A stretch of 5,972 nt of DNA from Bacillota bacterium (GTDB lineage Bacteria; Bacillota_A; Clostridia; Lachnospirales; Bianqueaceae), in assembly GCA_017420625.1 (NCBI GenBank), contig JAFOIR010000356.1:1-5972 (forward strand). Direction: 5' to 3'. Shown here piece by piece: positions 1 through 5,545 of the stretch; within the stretch, counting starts at the first letter, position 1, and each line of letters opens with the position of its first letter. The position numbers and the translations under genes were made by a program. The notes beneath the pieces are model-generated. The model was not told the origin of the DNA. It was given only the letters and a program-made list of their open reading frames with translations, and ran no database searches.

Positions 1-42
1 AATAGAGGAATTTTTTTCTCTAAACTCTTTATTTTTCAAGGT

Positions 43-519
43 TCACAGGCTCATTAGCTTATGGGAAGTTTGAGTAATATAATCGAAATAATCTTCAGGA
101 TCGTTTGCTGCGTTGCGTCCCTCTTTCTGAAGCTCCGCAGCGCTCATTTTCCGTGCCAGCACCGGGGAAAGCAGCCTGCCGCATTCCAGGATCTTTATGG
201 CGTTTTCCACCGGCGATGTATGGCAAACGTAATCAGTCATACACCCCCTGTACTTTGGACACGCCGTGCATTCTTCGATCTTCTCCGGCGGAGAAACACG
301 TATGCCCTGATCATAGGTCTGCCTGTAACGGTCAATCGCGTTGATGATCTTCCTGTCCGCTTCGATCGTACAGGTTCTGCCGTTATCTTTCTCATACCGG
401 ATAAAATCCAGCACCGTCTGTATTTCCCATGCTGTGATCTCCGGATACCGGGAGAGCTTTTTATAGAAAACGCCGTCCCAGCACTCTGTGATGTCAAATT
501 TCCCGATCCTGATCAGCAT
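43..519 (-). CDS. Cys-rich protein with ART/DarT-like HTS motif, probably C-terminally truncated
   Basis: This 158-residue protein is of unknown function. ATG at 519 is chosen because GGAGG lies 9 bases upstream; the frame stays open to a TTG at 585 and an ATG at 570, but those would overlap the ATPase end. The N-terminal half (1-75) is soluble and helical. The middle carries C84-X2-C87-X5-C93-X5-C99-H100, which could bind a metal. H100-T-S followed by ENAIKILECGRLLS recalls the first His strand and helix of ADP-ribosyltransferase/DarT-like folds; this is a resemblance in pattern only. The protein stops soon after NAANDPEDYFDYI (about 136-148), and the last ten residues (TQTSHKLMSL) are encoded in noticeably AT-richer DNA. 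From memory, related clostridial proteins continue well beyond this point, so the gene is probably broken near base 75. It lies 34 bases behind the ATPase gene and is likely co-transcribed with it. Confidence 0.6.
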   Translation of the reverse strand: MLIRIGKFDITECWDGVFYKKLSRYPEITAWEIQTVLDFIRYEKDNGRTCTIEADRKIINAIDRYRQTYDQGIRVSPPEKIEECTACPKYRGCMTDYVCHTSPVENAIKILECGRLLSPVLARKMSAAELQKEGRNAANDPEDYFDYITQTSHKLMSL

Positions 520-530
520 GCATTCTGTCC

Positions 531-535
531 TCCAT
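531..535 (-). promoter_or_regulatory. Ribosome binding site that fixes the start of the 43-519 gene
   Basis: On the minus strand GGAGG is followed by nine bases and then ATG at 519. Neither of the in-frame upstream candidates (ATG at 570, TTG at 585) has such a site, and both would overlap the end of the ATPase gene. The site therefore favours the 158-residue product over 175 or 180 residues. Confidence 0.65.
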
Positions 536-553
536 CCTGTGGGATGATCCGTT

Positions 554-1738
554 TTATATCCCGGATTCATTCTGAAGAAAATCAATCAGGCGGATATGTT
601 CCACAGCACTGGTAGAATAATCCATATCGTCATTGGTAATAATCACTTTGCGATCGTATACCGGAATTCCGGAAAATGCTCCGAATTCCCGTTTCCATGT
701 CTTTTCCTCCACAACGGAATACGCCACCTGAACATAGGTTCTCTGACCTCCCTTTTCCGCCAGAAAATCGATTTCTTTCCCGTTGTTGTCAAATACAGTG
801 ATGGTAAACCCGCGGTAAACCAGTTCGTTATAGACGATGTTCTCCATATTATGGGTAAGGTCAAACCGATTGTCTTTGCATCGGATGGAATTCATGGAAA
901 CATCACTGTCATAGATCTTTCTGCTCTGTTCCAGTTCCTTCTTCGCCTTTTTTGAATAACGGGGAACTTCATCGATAATATAAGCGTTTTCCAGATAGGA
1001 AATCCACTTCTGCACTGTATTGGGAGTCACATTGATTCCATTTCCAGTCATATGATCGGAAATGGATTTGGCGGAATAAATCCGGCTGTTGGAAATCAGA
1101 ATGAAATTGATCACTTTTCTGAATTCACTTTGTTTCCTGATTTTATATCGGTTGATCAGATCGTTCGCAACAATCGTCTCATTCAGATCTGACAGATATC
1201 TCTTTTGCTCTGACAGTGTTGAGAATTCCAGACGTTTCGGAAATCCGCCCCAGATCAGATAATCCGACACGGAACATTCCCTGCCCAACTGCCGGGCATA
1301 TTCCTGCAGTTCAAGAAATATAAAAGGTCTGATCCTGAAAGATACATATCTTCCGGAAAGTTCTTTTGTAAATTCCTTCGCCAGGAGTTTTGAATTTGAA
1401 CCCGTAATAAAGACCGAGCAGTTTTCACGTCGCAAAGCCCTGCATGCGTTGGCCCATCCGCCAATTTCCTGGACCTCGTCCAGGAAAACATAGCACAGGC
1501 CTTCTTTCCGGTTGCTCTGGATATAATGAACAATATCCTGCCAGGTTTCAATATCAGCTGTGGCAATACGGTCATCAAAGTCCAGATAAACAAAATTATC
1601 TGTCTCTTTCGACAATTCAGTCATAATCTGTTCCAGGACAAAAGACTTTCCGCAGCGCCGGACTCCTGTGATAATCTTAATCAGATCACTATGGTAAAAT
1701 CCTCGTATTTCTGACAAATACTTTTCACGATAGATCAT
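554..1738 (-). CDS. AAA_14/DUF4143 family ATPase
   Basis: This 394-residue cytoplasmic protein belongs to the large bacterial and archaeal family of AAA_14 ATPases with a C-terminal DUF4143 domain. The Walker A loop is GVRRCGKS (25-32). Walker B is CYVFLDEVQ (82-90) with D87 and E88. A sensor-like strand ITGSNS lies at 111-116. The family-typical segment LSGRYVSFRIRPFIFLEL follows at about 127-144. A helical region at 200-260 resembles a winged helix. The C-terminal part has E299 in ENIVYNEL, D324 in KEIDFLA and YVQVAYS (335-341), which is the degenerate PD-(D/E)XK-like arrangement usual for DUF4143; nuclease activity is not implied. Length is normal and the start follows a purine-rich AGGAAGGCGGG stretch. 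Physiological roles of this family are mostly unknown. The gene has its own likely promoter and the Cys-rich gene follows it. Codons for residues 372-382 are repeated exactly at 1982-2014. Confidence 0.93.
   Translation of the reverse strand: MIYREKYLSEIRGFYHSDLIKIITGVRRCGKSFVLEQIMTELSKETDNFVYLDFDDRIATADIETWQDIVHYIQSNRKEGLCYVFLDEVQEIGGWANACRALRRENCSVFITGSNSKLLAKEFTKELSGRYVSFRIRPFIFLELQEYARQLGRECSVSDYLIWGGFPKRLEFSTLSEQKRYLSDLNETIVANDLINRYKIRKQSEFRKVINFILISNSRIYSAKSISDHMTGNGINVTPNTVQKWISYLENAYIIDEVPRYSKKAKKELEQSRKIYDSDVSMNSIRCKDNRFDLTHNMENIVYNELVYRGFTITVFDNNGKEIDFLAEKGGQRTYVQVAYSVVEEKTWKREFGAFSGIPVYDRKVIITNDDMDYSTSAVEHIRLIDFLQNESGI
593..625. repeat. Direct repeat, copy A, inside the ATPase 3' end
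   Basis: This is the partner of the copy at 1982-2014: 33 identical bases in the same orientation, 1389 bases apart. The pair brackets almost the whole ATPase gene and its promoter, so recombination between the copies would delete or release about 1.4 kb. Confidence 0.9.
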
Positions 1739-1981
1739 AATTCATCCCGCCTTCCTGCTGTTTCGAATTTTACCATGTGTTTCCGAAATTCGCAATAGTA
1801 ATTAGATTTTCAGAAAGTCGCATCAGAAAACGAAATACAGATTCTGCAGCAGAACGTTTTATTAGGAAAACCTACACAGTGTATATTATCTCGGTTTTTC
1901 ATCCCAAAGCCATTTTGCAAGGGTGTTCAAAAAGTATGCAGGGATGACGCCGTCGGAATACAGATCTCAATGAAATAATCA
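1739..1981. other. Intergenic region with a possible coding relic
   Basis: Apart from the ATPase promoter this stretch has no convincing gene. On the minus strand, 1886-1966 is an open run of 26 codons reading DLYSDGVIPAYFLNTLAKW and ending LWDEKPR before TAA, with a TGA just upstream. Its composition looks like the C-terminal tail of a real protein, but I do not recognise which one. It may be another fragment left by the rearrangement that produced the adjacent ATPase relic. Confidence 0.35.
1767..1795 (-). promoter_or_regulatory. Predicted sigma-A promoter of the ATPase gene
   Basis: On the minus strand TTGCGA (1790-1795) and TAAAAT (1767-1772) are 17 bases apart, and the -10 box is preceded by TGG, giving an extended -10. 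The start codon at 1738 lies about 20 bases past the expected transcription start, leaving a short leader with a GGAAGGCGGG ribosome binding stretch. Only the -35 box departs from consensus. Confidence 0.55.
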
Positions 1982-2014
1982 GATATGTTCCACAGCACTG
2001 GTAGAATAATCCAT
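1982..2014 (-). pseudogene. Relic of the 3' end of an AAA_14/DUF4143 ATPase gene (exact 33-base repeat)
   Basis: These 33 bases are identical to 593-625, the codons for MDYSTSAVEHI (residues 372-382) of the ATPase. Identity begins at the ATG and stops after the ATC codon. Beyond it only a weak match continues if four bases are removed (CATATC then TGATT), and a stop codon follows at once. The block starts three bases after the SRPBCC stop codon. By chance it also forms an 11-codon reading frame with AAGGA upstream, but I read it as debris of a second ATPase copy or a recombination scar rather than a gene. Confidence 0.75.
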
Positions 2015-2016
2015 TA

Positions 2017-2454
2017 TTATTCCTTCTGCTTCAGCAGTCGGATCCACTTTCTTTGCCTGTGCCTGTAGAAGGCGCTTGCCCACAGCCAGACGAACACCGT
2101 CTTCCATCCTGCCTGTATCTCCACGCGGTCGGTGTATCTCGTATGATTCGCATCGATCGATTCCATCATAATATCGTGATTCCACACCGGCACACGCTCG
2201 TTTCCCTCGTGACTGCTGACGCCATCCGGGTCGAAGCGCAGAATGTGGATCTTATGCGTCCCGTATGGAATCGCCCCGAAGAGCCGAAATCGGTAGGCAG
2301 ACGTGCTGCCGACCGTCCAGGTGGAGACAGCCTCACCGATCGGCTCAAACGTCGCGTATGGCTTTGCGATATACCGGAGCGTTTCCAGCTGCTGCAGTTT
2401 TTCAAATACAGTTTCTCTCGATGCCGGAAATACAGAACTCTTCCGCACGATCAT
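2017..2454 (-). CDS. SRPBCC (START/Bet v 1-like) family protein
   Basis: This 145-residue soluble protein has the helix-grip layout of SRPBCC proteins, which enclose hydrophobic ligands; ligand and reaction are unknown here. Helix 1 follows the strand VRKSSVFPAS (SRETVFEKLQQLETLRYIAKPYATFEP, 12-38). Strands run through STWTVGSTSAYRFRLFG (44-60), THKIHILRFD (66-75) and NHTRYTDRVEIQAGWKT (103-119). A long C-terminal helix (VFVWLWASAFYRHRQRKWIRLL, 120-141) would form the lid. ATG at 2454 is preferred to the ATG at 2460: AGGAGG ends 7 bases before the former and only 1 base before the latter. The gene follows the membrane protein gene by 48 bases, which suggests co-transcription. No clear terminator is seen after it; the ATPase relic begins directly downstream. 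Confidence 0.85.
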   Translation of the reverse strand: MIVRKSSVFPASRETVFEKLQQLETLRYIAKPYATFEPIGEAVSTWTVGSTSAYRFRLFGAIPYGTHKIHILRFDPDGVSSHEGNERVPVWNHDIMMESIDANHTRYTDRVEIQAGWKTVFVWLWASAFYRHRQRKWIRLLKQKE

Positions 2455-2461
2455 CTTCATT

Positions 2462-2467
2462 CCTCCT
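2462..2467 (-). promoter_or_regulatory. Ribosome binding site that decides the SRPBCC start
   Basis: AGGAGG on the minus strand is 7 bases from ATG at 2454, but only 1 base from the first in-frame ATG at 2460. Initiation is therefore expected at the second methionine codon (MIVRKSS), two residues shorter than the longest reading. Confidence 0.7.
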
Positions 2468-2502
2468 GTGAGCGGTTTGCATCGGTTCTGTCCTCCGCCC
2501 GA

Positions 2503-3147
2503 TCAGATCAATATCGCAATCAGCACCGCCGAATAGTAGATCACGGAAATCAGATTCATCCATCCGCCCGAAATAATCACACGTGCGCCTTTGGGCAGTC
2601 TGCTGACCGCAGGTTTCAGCAGAAACAGCATTCCTGGGCTTAAAAGAAATATCCACCTTGGCAGTACTGTCTTCCCTGTCACGATCAGAAAGATCAGCAG
2701 AAGAAATCCAATTCCTTCACCGGCATACAGGATCAGCGGCATCTTCTGAAAATACTTCATGGCAGCATTCAGGGCGTTCCGGCCCCCGTCGTCTCCCAGA
2801 AGTCCAAGATACGCGCAGTGGCTGTGATAGGCACCGCCGATGATAATGCCAAAGCAGGATAGAAGAAAGGCCGCCATGGCAAGCGTGTATGTCTGTTCGT
2901 TGGTCATCAGCACGATATGATAGAACCCGATGCAGTACAGAAAGGCCGCGATGGGTCCGATCATGCCGCCGGCCATGACACGCCCAGCCGGCAATTCTTT
3001 CATGACGTCAATGATGGCATTGATTCTTTCTCCTGCCGAACTTTTCGGGCCGCAGGCGAAATCCTCCGGAGTGTAGTAAAGCAGCATATCCCCCGCGAAC
3101 ATCAGCAGAGCTCCCGCAAGTCCAATCCAGAGTGTTGTCAGCAGCAT
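2503..3147 (-). CDS. Six-segment integral membrane protein, possibly DUF6796-like
   Basis: This 214-residue hydrophobic protein has about six membrane segments, at roughly 2-24, 58-80, 86-108, 137-157, 163-180 and 190-213. The first loop contains the charged stretch YYTPEDFACGPKSSAGERINAI (25-46). The end of segment 3 has a cluster AYHSHCAYLG (107-116), followed by LGDDGGRNAL. Histidines at the membrane face could be catalytic or metal-binding, but nothing proves this. The pattern of GDMLLYY near the start and GAYHSHCA in the middle reminds me of DUF6796; that family name is from memory. The start is well supported, with AGGAG 8 bases upstream of ATG at 3147. It lies upstream of the SRPBCC gene in a likely two-gene unit, so a joint role on a lipid-like or hydrophobic ligand is conceivable but only inference. 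Confidence 0.8.
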   Translation of the reverse strand: MLLTTLWIGLAGALLMFAGDMLLYYTPEDFACGPKSSAGERINAIIDVMKELPAGRVMAGGMIGPIAAFLYCIGFYHIVLMTNEQTYTLAMAAFLLSCFGIIIGGAYHSHCAYLGLLGDDGGRNALNAAMKYFQKMPLILYAGEGIGFLLLIFLIVTGKTVLPRWIFLLSPGMLFLLKPAVSRLPKGARVIISGGWMNLISVIYYSAVLIAILI

Positions 3148-3299
3148 CTTCCCATCTCCTGTTTCATGGTATCATCCTCCAGGGGCTTGCACAACCCACG
3201 GGATTTCCGCCGGTCGCAGCGCACGCCGCACAGGACCGGCAGGCTTTTGTTATTGATCGCCGCAAGGGTGAAACTGCATGATTTCCTGCCTGCTGTATA
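3148..3299. other. Intergenic gap with a long-range inverted repeat, no clear promoter
   Basis: These 152 bases separate the EamA gene from the downstream membrane protein gene. GCCGGTC (3209-3215) and GACCGGC (3234-3240) form a 7-bp stem around an 18-base loop, but neither strand has a T-run after it, so it is not a standard terminator. I find no convincing -35/-10 pair for the downstream gene. Confidence 0.4.
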
Positions 3300-3713
3300 T
3301 CACAGCACCATGAACAGCGTTCCCGCGCCGATCAGGATGCAGCCGATCAGGGATTTTGCAGTGAATTCCTCGTGCAGGAAAACAAAGGCCAGCACCAAGG
3401 TAATAACCACGCTCAGCTTGTCGATGGGCACGACCTTCGAGGTCTCTCCGACCTGCAGGGCTTTGTAGTAGCACAGCCAGGAGGCGCCTGTGGCCAGGCC
3501 GGACAGGATCAGAAAGATCCAGCTTTTCTGGCTGATGGACTTGATGCCGCCCTGCGTGTTCGTCAGGAACACCATGCCCCAGGCCATCACCACCACGACC
3601 ACCGTGCGGATGGCCGTGGCCAGGTTGGAATTTACGCCCTCAATGCCGATCTTGGCAAGGATGGACGTCAGCGCCGCGAACACCGCAGATCCCAATGCGA
3701 ACCAGTACCACAT
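3300..3713 (-). CDS. Half-size EamA (DMT superfamily) transporter
   Basis: This 137-residue integral membrane protein contains a single EamA domain instead of the usual two, so it probably works as a dimer. Five hydrophobic segments are visible at about 3-24, 31-51, 64-86, 94-114 and 119-137. The family-like N-terminus reads MWYWFALGSAVFAALTSILAK. The KALQVGETSKVVPIDKLSVV stretch and the LHEEFTAKSLIGCILIGAG end are typical of drug/metabolite-type exporters. Substrate is unknown. GGAGG lies 7 bases before ATG at 3713. The gene starts 30 bases after the metallo-hydrolase gene, suggesting one transcript. Local GC is higher than in the ATPase region. Confidence 0.92.
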   Translation of the reverse strand: MWYWFALGSAVFAALTSILAKIGIEGVNSNLATAIRTVVVVVMAWGMVFLTNTQGGIKSISQKSWIFLILSGLATGASWLCYYKALQVGETSKVVPIDKLSVVITLVLAFVFLHEEFTAKSLIGCILIGAGTLFMVL

Positions 3714-3743
3714 GTTTCTGCCTCCGATCTTTTTCGCAATAAG

Positions 3744-4469
3744 TCATTTTAGAGGATAAAGCTTCATTCTGTCTGCAGCCGGCCTGAAACGGACAAGTTC
3801 CTTCTTCGCGAAGGGCTTCCCGTGAGCCGGATACAGTATGTCCGCATCCTCCGCGATCAGGAGATCCCAGGACCGGCCGAACGCAGCCGGGTCCTCCACC
3901 CAGATTGTGATCCGATGACTGCTGGGGAAACCGTTCATGGCCGCGTCTCCCGGGAAGATTGCCCGGCCCACCTTCAGCGAAACGGAATCGCCCGTGTGGC
4001 CCGGCGTGAACAGTATCCTGCCGCCGAGCCGTGTTTCCAGGTCTTTCCGGGTTCCTTCCGTGATCCACATGATCCGATCTTCAAATGTCTTGGAAAGAGG
4101 CGGAAAAAGGTGCTTCCCCTTGCCCCACAGAGACATGCATTTGCAGAAGAGGAGTGCTTTCAGGGTGCTGCATCCCCCCTTGAACGGGTTCCGGCCCTTC
4201 CGGAGAACCGGCAGGCTGTCCGGGTTGGCGATCACCTGAATGTGCGGGCATTTTTCCATCAGTTCATTCAGGAATCCAGCGTGATCGTCGTGAGCATGGG
4301 TCAGAAACAGGCAGCGGATATCCGACCATTGGATTCCGTGCCGCTTCATTCTTTTTCCCACACTTTCCAGTTTACCGGGATAGCCCGTATCGACCATGAC
4401 ATATCCCTCCGGGATTTCATAGATCCAGGTATTCATGACACGGTCTCCGGCATTAATGATCCTCATCAT
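3744..4469 (-). CDS. MBL-fold (metallo-beta-lactamase superfamily) metal-dependent hydrolase
   Basis: This 241-residue cytoplasmic enzyme has the full set of metal ligands of the superfamily. The signature THAHDDHAG gives H58, H60, D62 and H63. H158 lies in PGHTGDS, D175 in FPGDAAMNG and H216 in YPAHGKPF. The first strands (RIINAGDRVMNTWIYEIPEGYVMVDTGYPG) are typical for the fold. Two zinc or iron ions are expected. An insert at about 95-140 (GGCSTLKALLFCKCMSLWG, with C100, C109 and C111) is the variable region that would set the substrate. The overall pattern resembles glyoxalase II/YcbL-like and quorum-quenching members, but the substrate cannot be read from the sequence. ATG at 4469 is preferred over the adjacent ATG at 4466 because GGAG lies 8 bases upstream. 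The EamA gene follows closely, so product export is a possible but unproven link. Confidence 0.93.
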   Translation of the reverse strand: MMRIINAGDRVMNTWIYEIPEGYVMVDTGYPGKLESVGKRMKRHGIQWSDIRCLFLTHAHDDHAGFLNELMEKCPHIQVIANPDSLPVLRKGRNPFKGGCSTLKALLFCKCMSLWGKGKHLFPPLSKTFEDRIMWITEGTRKDLETRLGGRILFTPGHTGDSVSLKVGRAIFPGDAAMNGFPSSHRITIWVEDPAAFGRSWDLLIAEDADILYPAHGKPFAKKELVRFRPAADRMKLYPLK

Positions 4470-4521
4470 TCTTTCGTCTCCAGCCTGATATGTGTTCTTC
4501 AGTCATTTTCCATGAACTATG

Positions 4522-4564
4522 CCCGGTGATACCTGCCGGCAAAATCGGGGAGATTGTCACCGGG
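4522..4564 (-). other. Hairpin directly after the mntP stop codon
   Basis: CCCGGTGA (4522-4529) and TCACCGGG (4557-4564) are perfect complements, extendable by one G-U and one A-U pair, with a smaller CCG/CGG stem inside the loop. The hairpin starts one base after the mntP stop. No T-run follows on either strand, so it is not a classical intrinsic terminator. It could protect the 3' end of the message or reduce read-through into the metallo-hydrolase gene. Confidence 0.45.
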
Positions 4565-4565
4565 T

Positions 4566-5141
4566 TCAGATGATTCCGGTCACGAATATCTCTGTTCCGA
4601 TCAGAATCAGGATGATTCCTCCGACAATTCCGGCTTTTCCCGAAATCCGGCTACCGATCCTTCCCCCCAGAAGAAGGCCTGCCAAACACAGGCCGAAAGT
4701 GACAATACCAATGATCAGTGATTCTGTCACAGCGAAAATCAGTTCATATTCTGCAATCGTAAATCCGACTGACAGAGCGTCAATGGAGGTGGCGATTCCC
4801 TGGATAAACAGCGCACCGCCCTGCAGTGATTCTGCTTCACTTTGATCATGAAGTCCCTCCCATATCATCTTTCCTCCAATAAATGCCAGCAGAACCAGAG
4901 CTATCCATGGAATATAGGGTTGGAAGGCCTGAAACGCTTCGGCGATGGAATGAACGCAAAACCAGCCCAGCAGCGGCATCACCGTCTGGAAGCATCCGAA
5001 TGTTCCCGCAATAATCATCCTGCGGGAAGTATGCATGTGTGGATTGCGCAGGCCGTTGGCCACCGAAACAGAAAAGGCATCCATCGCCAGCCCGATTCCG
5101 AACAGAATGCTGTTCAGGATAAAGAGCAGATTGAAAGTCAT
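4566..5141 (-). CDS. mntP: Manganese efflux pump MntP
   Basis: This 191-residue inner-membrane exporter removes excess Mn2+ from the cytoplasm. It has the two-repeat MntP architecture with six membrane segments. The paired signature motifs are GIGLAMDAFSVSVANG (15-30, with D21) and GIATSIDALSVGFT (115-128, with D121); the aspartates match the family's conserved metal-translocating acids. Length is close to that of E. coli MntP. The start at 5141 (MTFNLLF) is chosen over the longer frame to 5231 because GGAGG lies 8 bases upstream, and the longer frame would run back through the terminator and part of the riboswitch. A yybP-ykoY manganese riboswitch and an intrinsic terminator precede it, which independently supports the function. 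The metallo-hydrolase gene follows after 96 bases. Confidence 0.96.
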   Translation of the reverse strand: MTFNLLFILNSILFGIGLAMDAFSVSVANGLRNPHMHTSRRMIIAGTFGCFQTVMPLLGWFCVHSIAEAFQAFQPYIPWIALVLLAFIGGKMIWEGLHDQSEAESLQGGALFIQGIATSIDALSVGFTIAEYELIFAVTESLIIGIVTFGLCLAGLLLGGRIGSRISGKAGIVGGIILILIGTEIFVTGII

Positions 5142-5156
5142 ATGATCCGCCTCCGT

Positions 5157-5193
5157 AAAAAAGATCAGGTACGGCGAAACCATACCCGATCTT
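5157..5193 (-). terminator. Intrinsic terminator between riboswitch and mntP (expression platform)
   Basis: On the minus strand the RNA AAGAUCGGGUAUGG, loop UUUCG, then CCGUACCUGAUCUU forms a 14-bp stem with two G-U pairs, followed immediately by a U-run (six Us including the stem end). It ends only a few bases before the mntP ribosome binding site, so it can only act as a conditional terminator. Its 5' arm can alternatively pair with 5210-5215. Confidence 0.9.
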
Positions 5194-5222
5194 TCTGAAG
5201 ACAAATCATGTATAGCTTCGCA

Positions 5223-5315
5223 GTTATACATGAGTCTCGCATATTAAAGCAAGCCAGGCCTGAAGGCCAGTGTGTTGACTTGCTGCGATTGACGCTTGCT
5301 ACTCCCCCATGGAAC
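5223..5315 (-). ncRNA. yybP-ykoY manganese riboswitch aptamer
   Basis: The minus-strand RNA carries the hallmarks of this class. A conserved GGGGGAGUAG loop lies at 5299-5308. Stem AGCAAGC (5294-5300) pairs with GCUUGCU (5248-5254). Between them lie GUCAACAC and a GGCC-UUCA-GGCC hairpin (5257-5268). The second conserved loop GCGAGAC is at 5234-5240. P1 can be closed by GUU and CAUG on the 5' side with CAUG and AAC on the 3' side. The class senses Mn2+ at the two docked loops and usually activates exporters such as MntP, which is exactly the downstream gene. Outer P1 limits are approximate. Confidence 0.93.
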
Positions 5316-5321
5316 AGGAAA

Positions 5322-5351
5322 AGTATACAAACACATTCTACAGTTAGTCAA
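5322..5351 (-). promoter_or_regulatory. Predicted promoter of the mntP riboswitch transcript
   Basis: TTGACT (5346-5351) and TATACT (5322-5327) on the minus strand each match consensus at five of six positions and are 18 bases apart. Transcription would begin near 5315, just before the P1 stem of the riboswitch, leaving no room for additional leader elements. Confidence 0.75.
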
Positions 5352-5545
5352 CACTAAAATCTTCCGTGATGATCAACCTGAAAACGGCAGCCAGTCATGA
5401 CTGGAAAATATGTTTCCCCTCTTGTTTACAGGGATAATGGGATATATGGATATCCGGTTTCGATCATTCCAATGGGGCGCATTCCTCTCCTCGAGTGAAC
5501 ATGTTTTTGCGGATGATTAGAGGAGAGGAAAAATCACATGCAACG
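5352..5545. other. Non-coding region left of the tRNA-like junction, with palindromes
   Basis: No gene is supported here. CCAGTCATGACTGG at 5391-5404 is a perfect 14-base palindrome, about 40 bases upstream of the mntP -35 box, and could be an operator. TTCCTCTCCTC (5482-5492) and GAGGAGAGGAA (5520-5530) form an 11-bp stem around a 27-base loop. The right arm of that stem looks like a ribosome binding site, 9 bases before an ATG at 5539 that opens only eight codons (MQRKKGKP). Confidence 0.5.

Noticed and set aside
1..60. CRISPR-like or simple repeats in the AT-rich left edge
   Set aside because: Only short T runs and a weak AGAG/CTCT match are present; no repeat-spacer pattern exists here or elsewhere in the window.
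61..615. Plus-strand 184-codon frame opposite the Cys-rich gene
   Set aside because: It is a low-similarity shadow with high Arg/Cys/Pro content, no ribosome binding site, and lies antisense to a gene with coherent sequence.
1982..2019. Eleven-codon gene MDYSTSAVEHI with AAGGA upstream
   Set aside because: It is identical to an internal segment of the ATPase gene, and the AAGGA belongs to the last codons of the SRPBCC gene. A relic explains it better than a functional peptide.
3209..3240. GCCGGTC/GACCGGC stem as a terminator of the EamA transcript
   Set aside because: The loop is 18 bases long and no T-run follows on the minus strand.
3141..3296. Open frame continuing in phase after the EamA stop, with a Cys-rich stretch LPVLCGVRCDRRKSRGLCKP
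   Set aside because: There is no start codon with a ribosome binding site, the Cys spacing fits no motif I know, and it runs into the next gene's leader. Read-through of the EamA stop has no support.
5142..5231. N-terminal extension of MntP from 5231
   Set aside because: It would be encoded by part of the riboswitch and the terminator, and ATG at 5141 has an ideal ribosome binding site followed directly by the first membrane segment.
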